Shown: positions 6,993 to 7,415 of the stretch, one piece after another
Position numbering within the stretch: the first letter of the stretch is position 1
Layout of the letters: each line of letters opens with the position of its first letter
DNA from: Fusobacterium sp.
Lineage (GTDB): Bacteria > Fusobacteriota > Fusobacteriia > Fusobacteriales > Fusobacteriaceae
Reading direction: 5' to 3'
NCBI GenBank assembly: GCA_030527385.1
Contig: JAUNAY010000060.1
Location: 1 to 7,415 of the forward strand
Length of the DNA: 7,415 nt
Made by a program: the position numbers and the translations under genes
The notes under the pieces: generated by a model
Seen by the model: only the letters and a program-made list of their open reading frames with translations
Told to the model about the DNA's origin: nothing
The model's database searches: none

Positions 6993-7415
6993 TTAATGTT
7001 TTATTTTGTTAACAATTTTTTCTCCTGTCCATTGAATCGCTGTAATCATCAAGACTAGAATAACTATTGTTACTACCATTATATCTGTTTTAAAATGTTG
7101 ATAACCATATCTGATAGCGAAGTCTCCAAGACCTCCACCTCCTACTGTTCCTGCCACAGCTGAAAAACTAATTAAGCTAACTGTTGTAATAATAAGAGCA
7201 TATATTATCTCTGGAAGTGCTTCTCTTAACATAACTCTATATATTATTTCTAAAGGAGAAGAACCCATAGCATAAGCTGCTTCTATAACTCCACTATCAA
7301 CACTTAAAAGAGCTGACTCTATCTGTCTTGCTATAAATGGAACTGATCCAAAGATAAGTGGAACAATAGCACCTTTTAGTCCTATTGTTGTTCCTACAAA
7401 AAATCTAGTTACAGG
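6993..7415 (-). CDS. metI: MetI-family ABC transporter permease, 5' end outside window
   Basis: The last 140 codons of the permease are present. About 75 N-terminal residues are missing, judging from a usual length near 217. The coding frame is open to the right edge, so the ATG at 7268 is an internal methionine, not the start. The visible part begins PVTRFFVGTTIGLKGAIVPL, close to the MetI family. It contains the EAA loop EAAYAMGSSPLEI (residues 45-57 of the visible part), which couples to the MetN ATPase, then AVAGTVGGGGLGDFAIRYGY (86-105). Three hydrophobic membrane segments are visible, near 13-28, 70-89 and 112-128. It passes methionine across the inner membrane. metN should lie upstream, beyond the window. 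The stop is 24 bases before metQ, so the two are surely co-transcribed. Confidence 0.93.
   Translation of the reverse strand, partial: PVTRFFVGTTIGLKGAIVPLIFGSVPFIARQIESALLSVDSGVIEAAYAMGSSPLEIIYRVMLREALPEIIYALIITTVSLISFSAVAGTVGGGGLGDFAIRYGYQHFKTDIMVVTIVILVLMITAIQWTGEKIVNKIKH

Overview
This is an AT-rich window, roughly 30% GC by eye. Arginine codons are mostly AGA, Shine-Dalgarno sites are strong (AGGAGG, GGAGG), and a TonB-dependent outer-membrane receptor is present, which implies a diderm cell. Low GC, an outer membrane, [FeFe]-hydrogenase maturation and amino-acid/peptide catabolism together suggest a Fusobacterium-type anaerobe. That placement is inferred from gene content and base composition, not from a database match.

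Layout, left to right. (1) Positions 1-1079, minus strand: the first 359 codons of a TonB-dependent receptor. (2) Positions 1104-1375, minus strand: its control region, read in transcription order as a perfect-consensus sigma-70 promoter, a complete cobalamin riboswitch aptamer, an intrinsic terminator and a Shine-Dalgarno site. The receptor is therefore very probably a vitamin B12 or corrinoid importer switched off when B12 is plentiful. (3) Positions 1414-3417, minus strand: an oligoendopeptidase F (M3B metallopeptidase) with an unusual N-terminal membrane-anchor extension and a well-placed internal ribosome binding site that would give the usual cytosolic form. (4) Positions 3418-3555: divergent promoters, both of extended -10 type. 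(5) Positions 3556-4912, plus strand: hydG, the radical SAM enzyme that makes the Fe(CO)(CN) unit of the [FeFe]-hydrogenase H-cluster. It is broken near 3885-3897 by a frameshift together with a loss of about 16 codons. (6) Positions 4922-4956: a strong hairpin acting as terminator on both strands. (7) Positions 4960-7415, minus strand: the end of a methionine-uptake operon in the order metI (partial), metQ, M20-family amidohydrolase. metN is expected just beyond the right edge.

The genes form three themes: regulated corrinoid uptake, peptide or acyl-amino-acid use (PepF, and the M20 hydrolase with a methionine-type ABC importer), and a hydrogenase-maturation gene that looks recently inactivated. 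The most notable points are the hydG lesion and the two-form architecture of PepF. I found no CRISPR array, tRNA, rRNA, insertion sequence or phage gene, and no sign of a wholly new multi-gene system.
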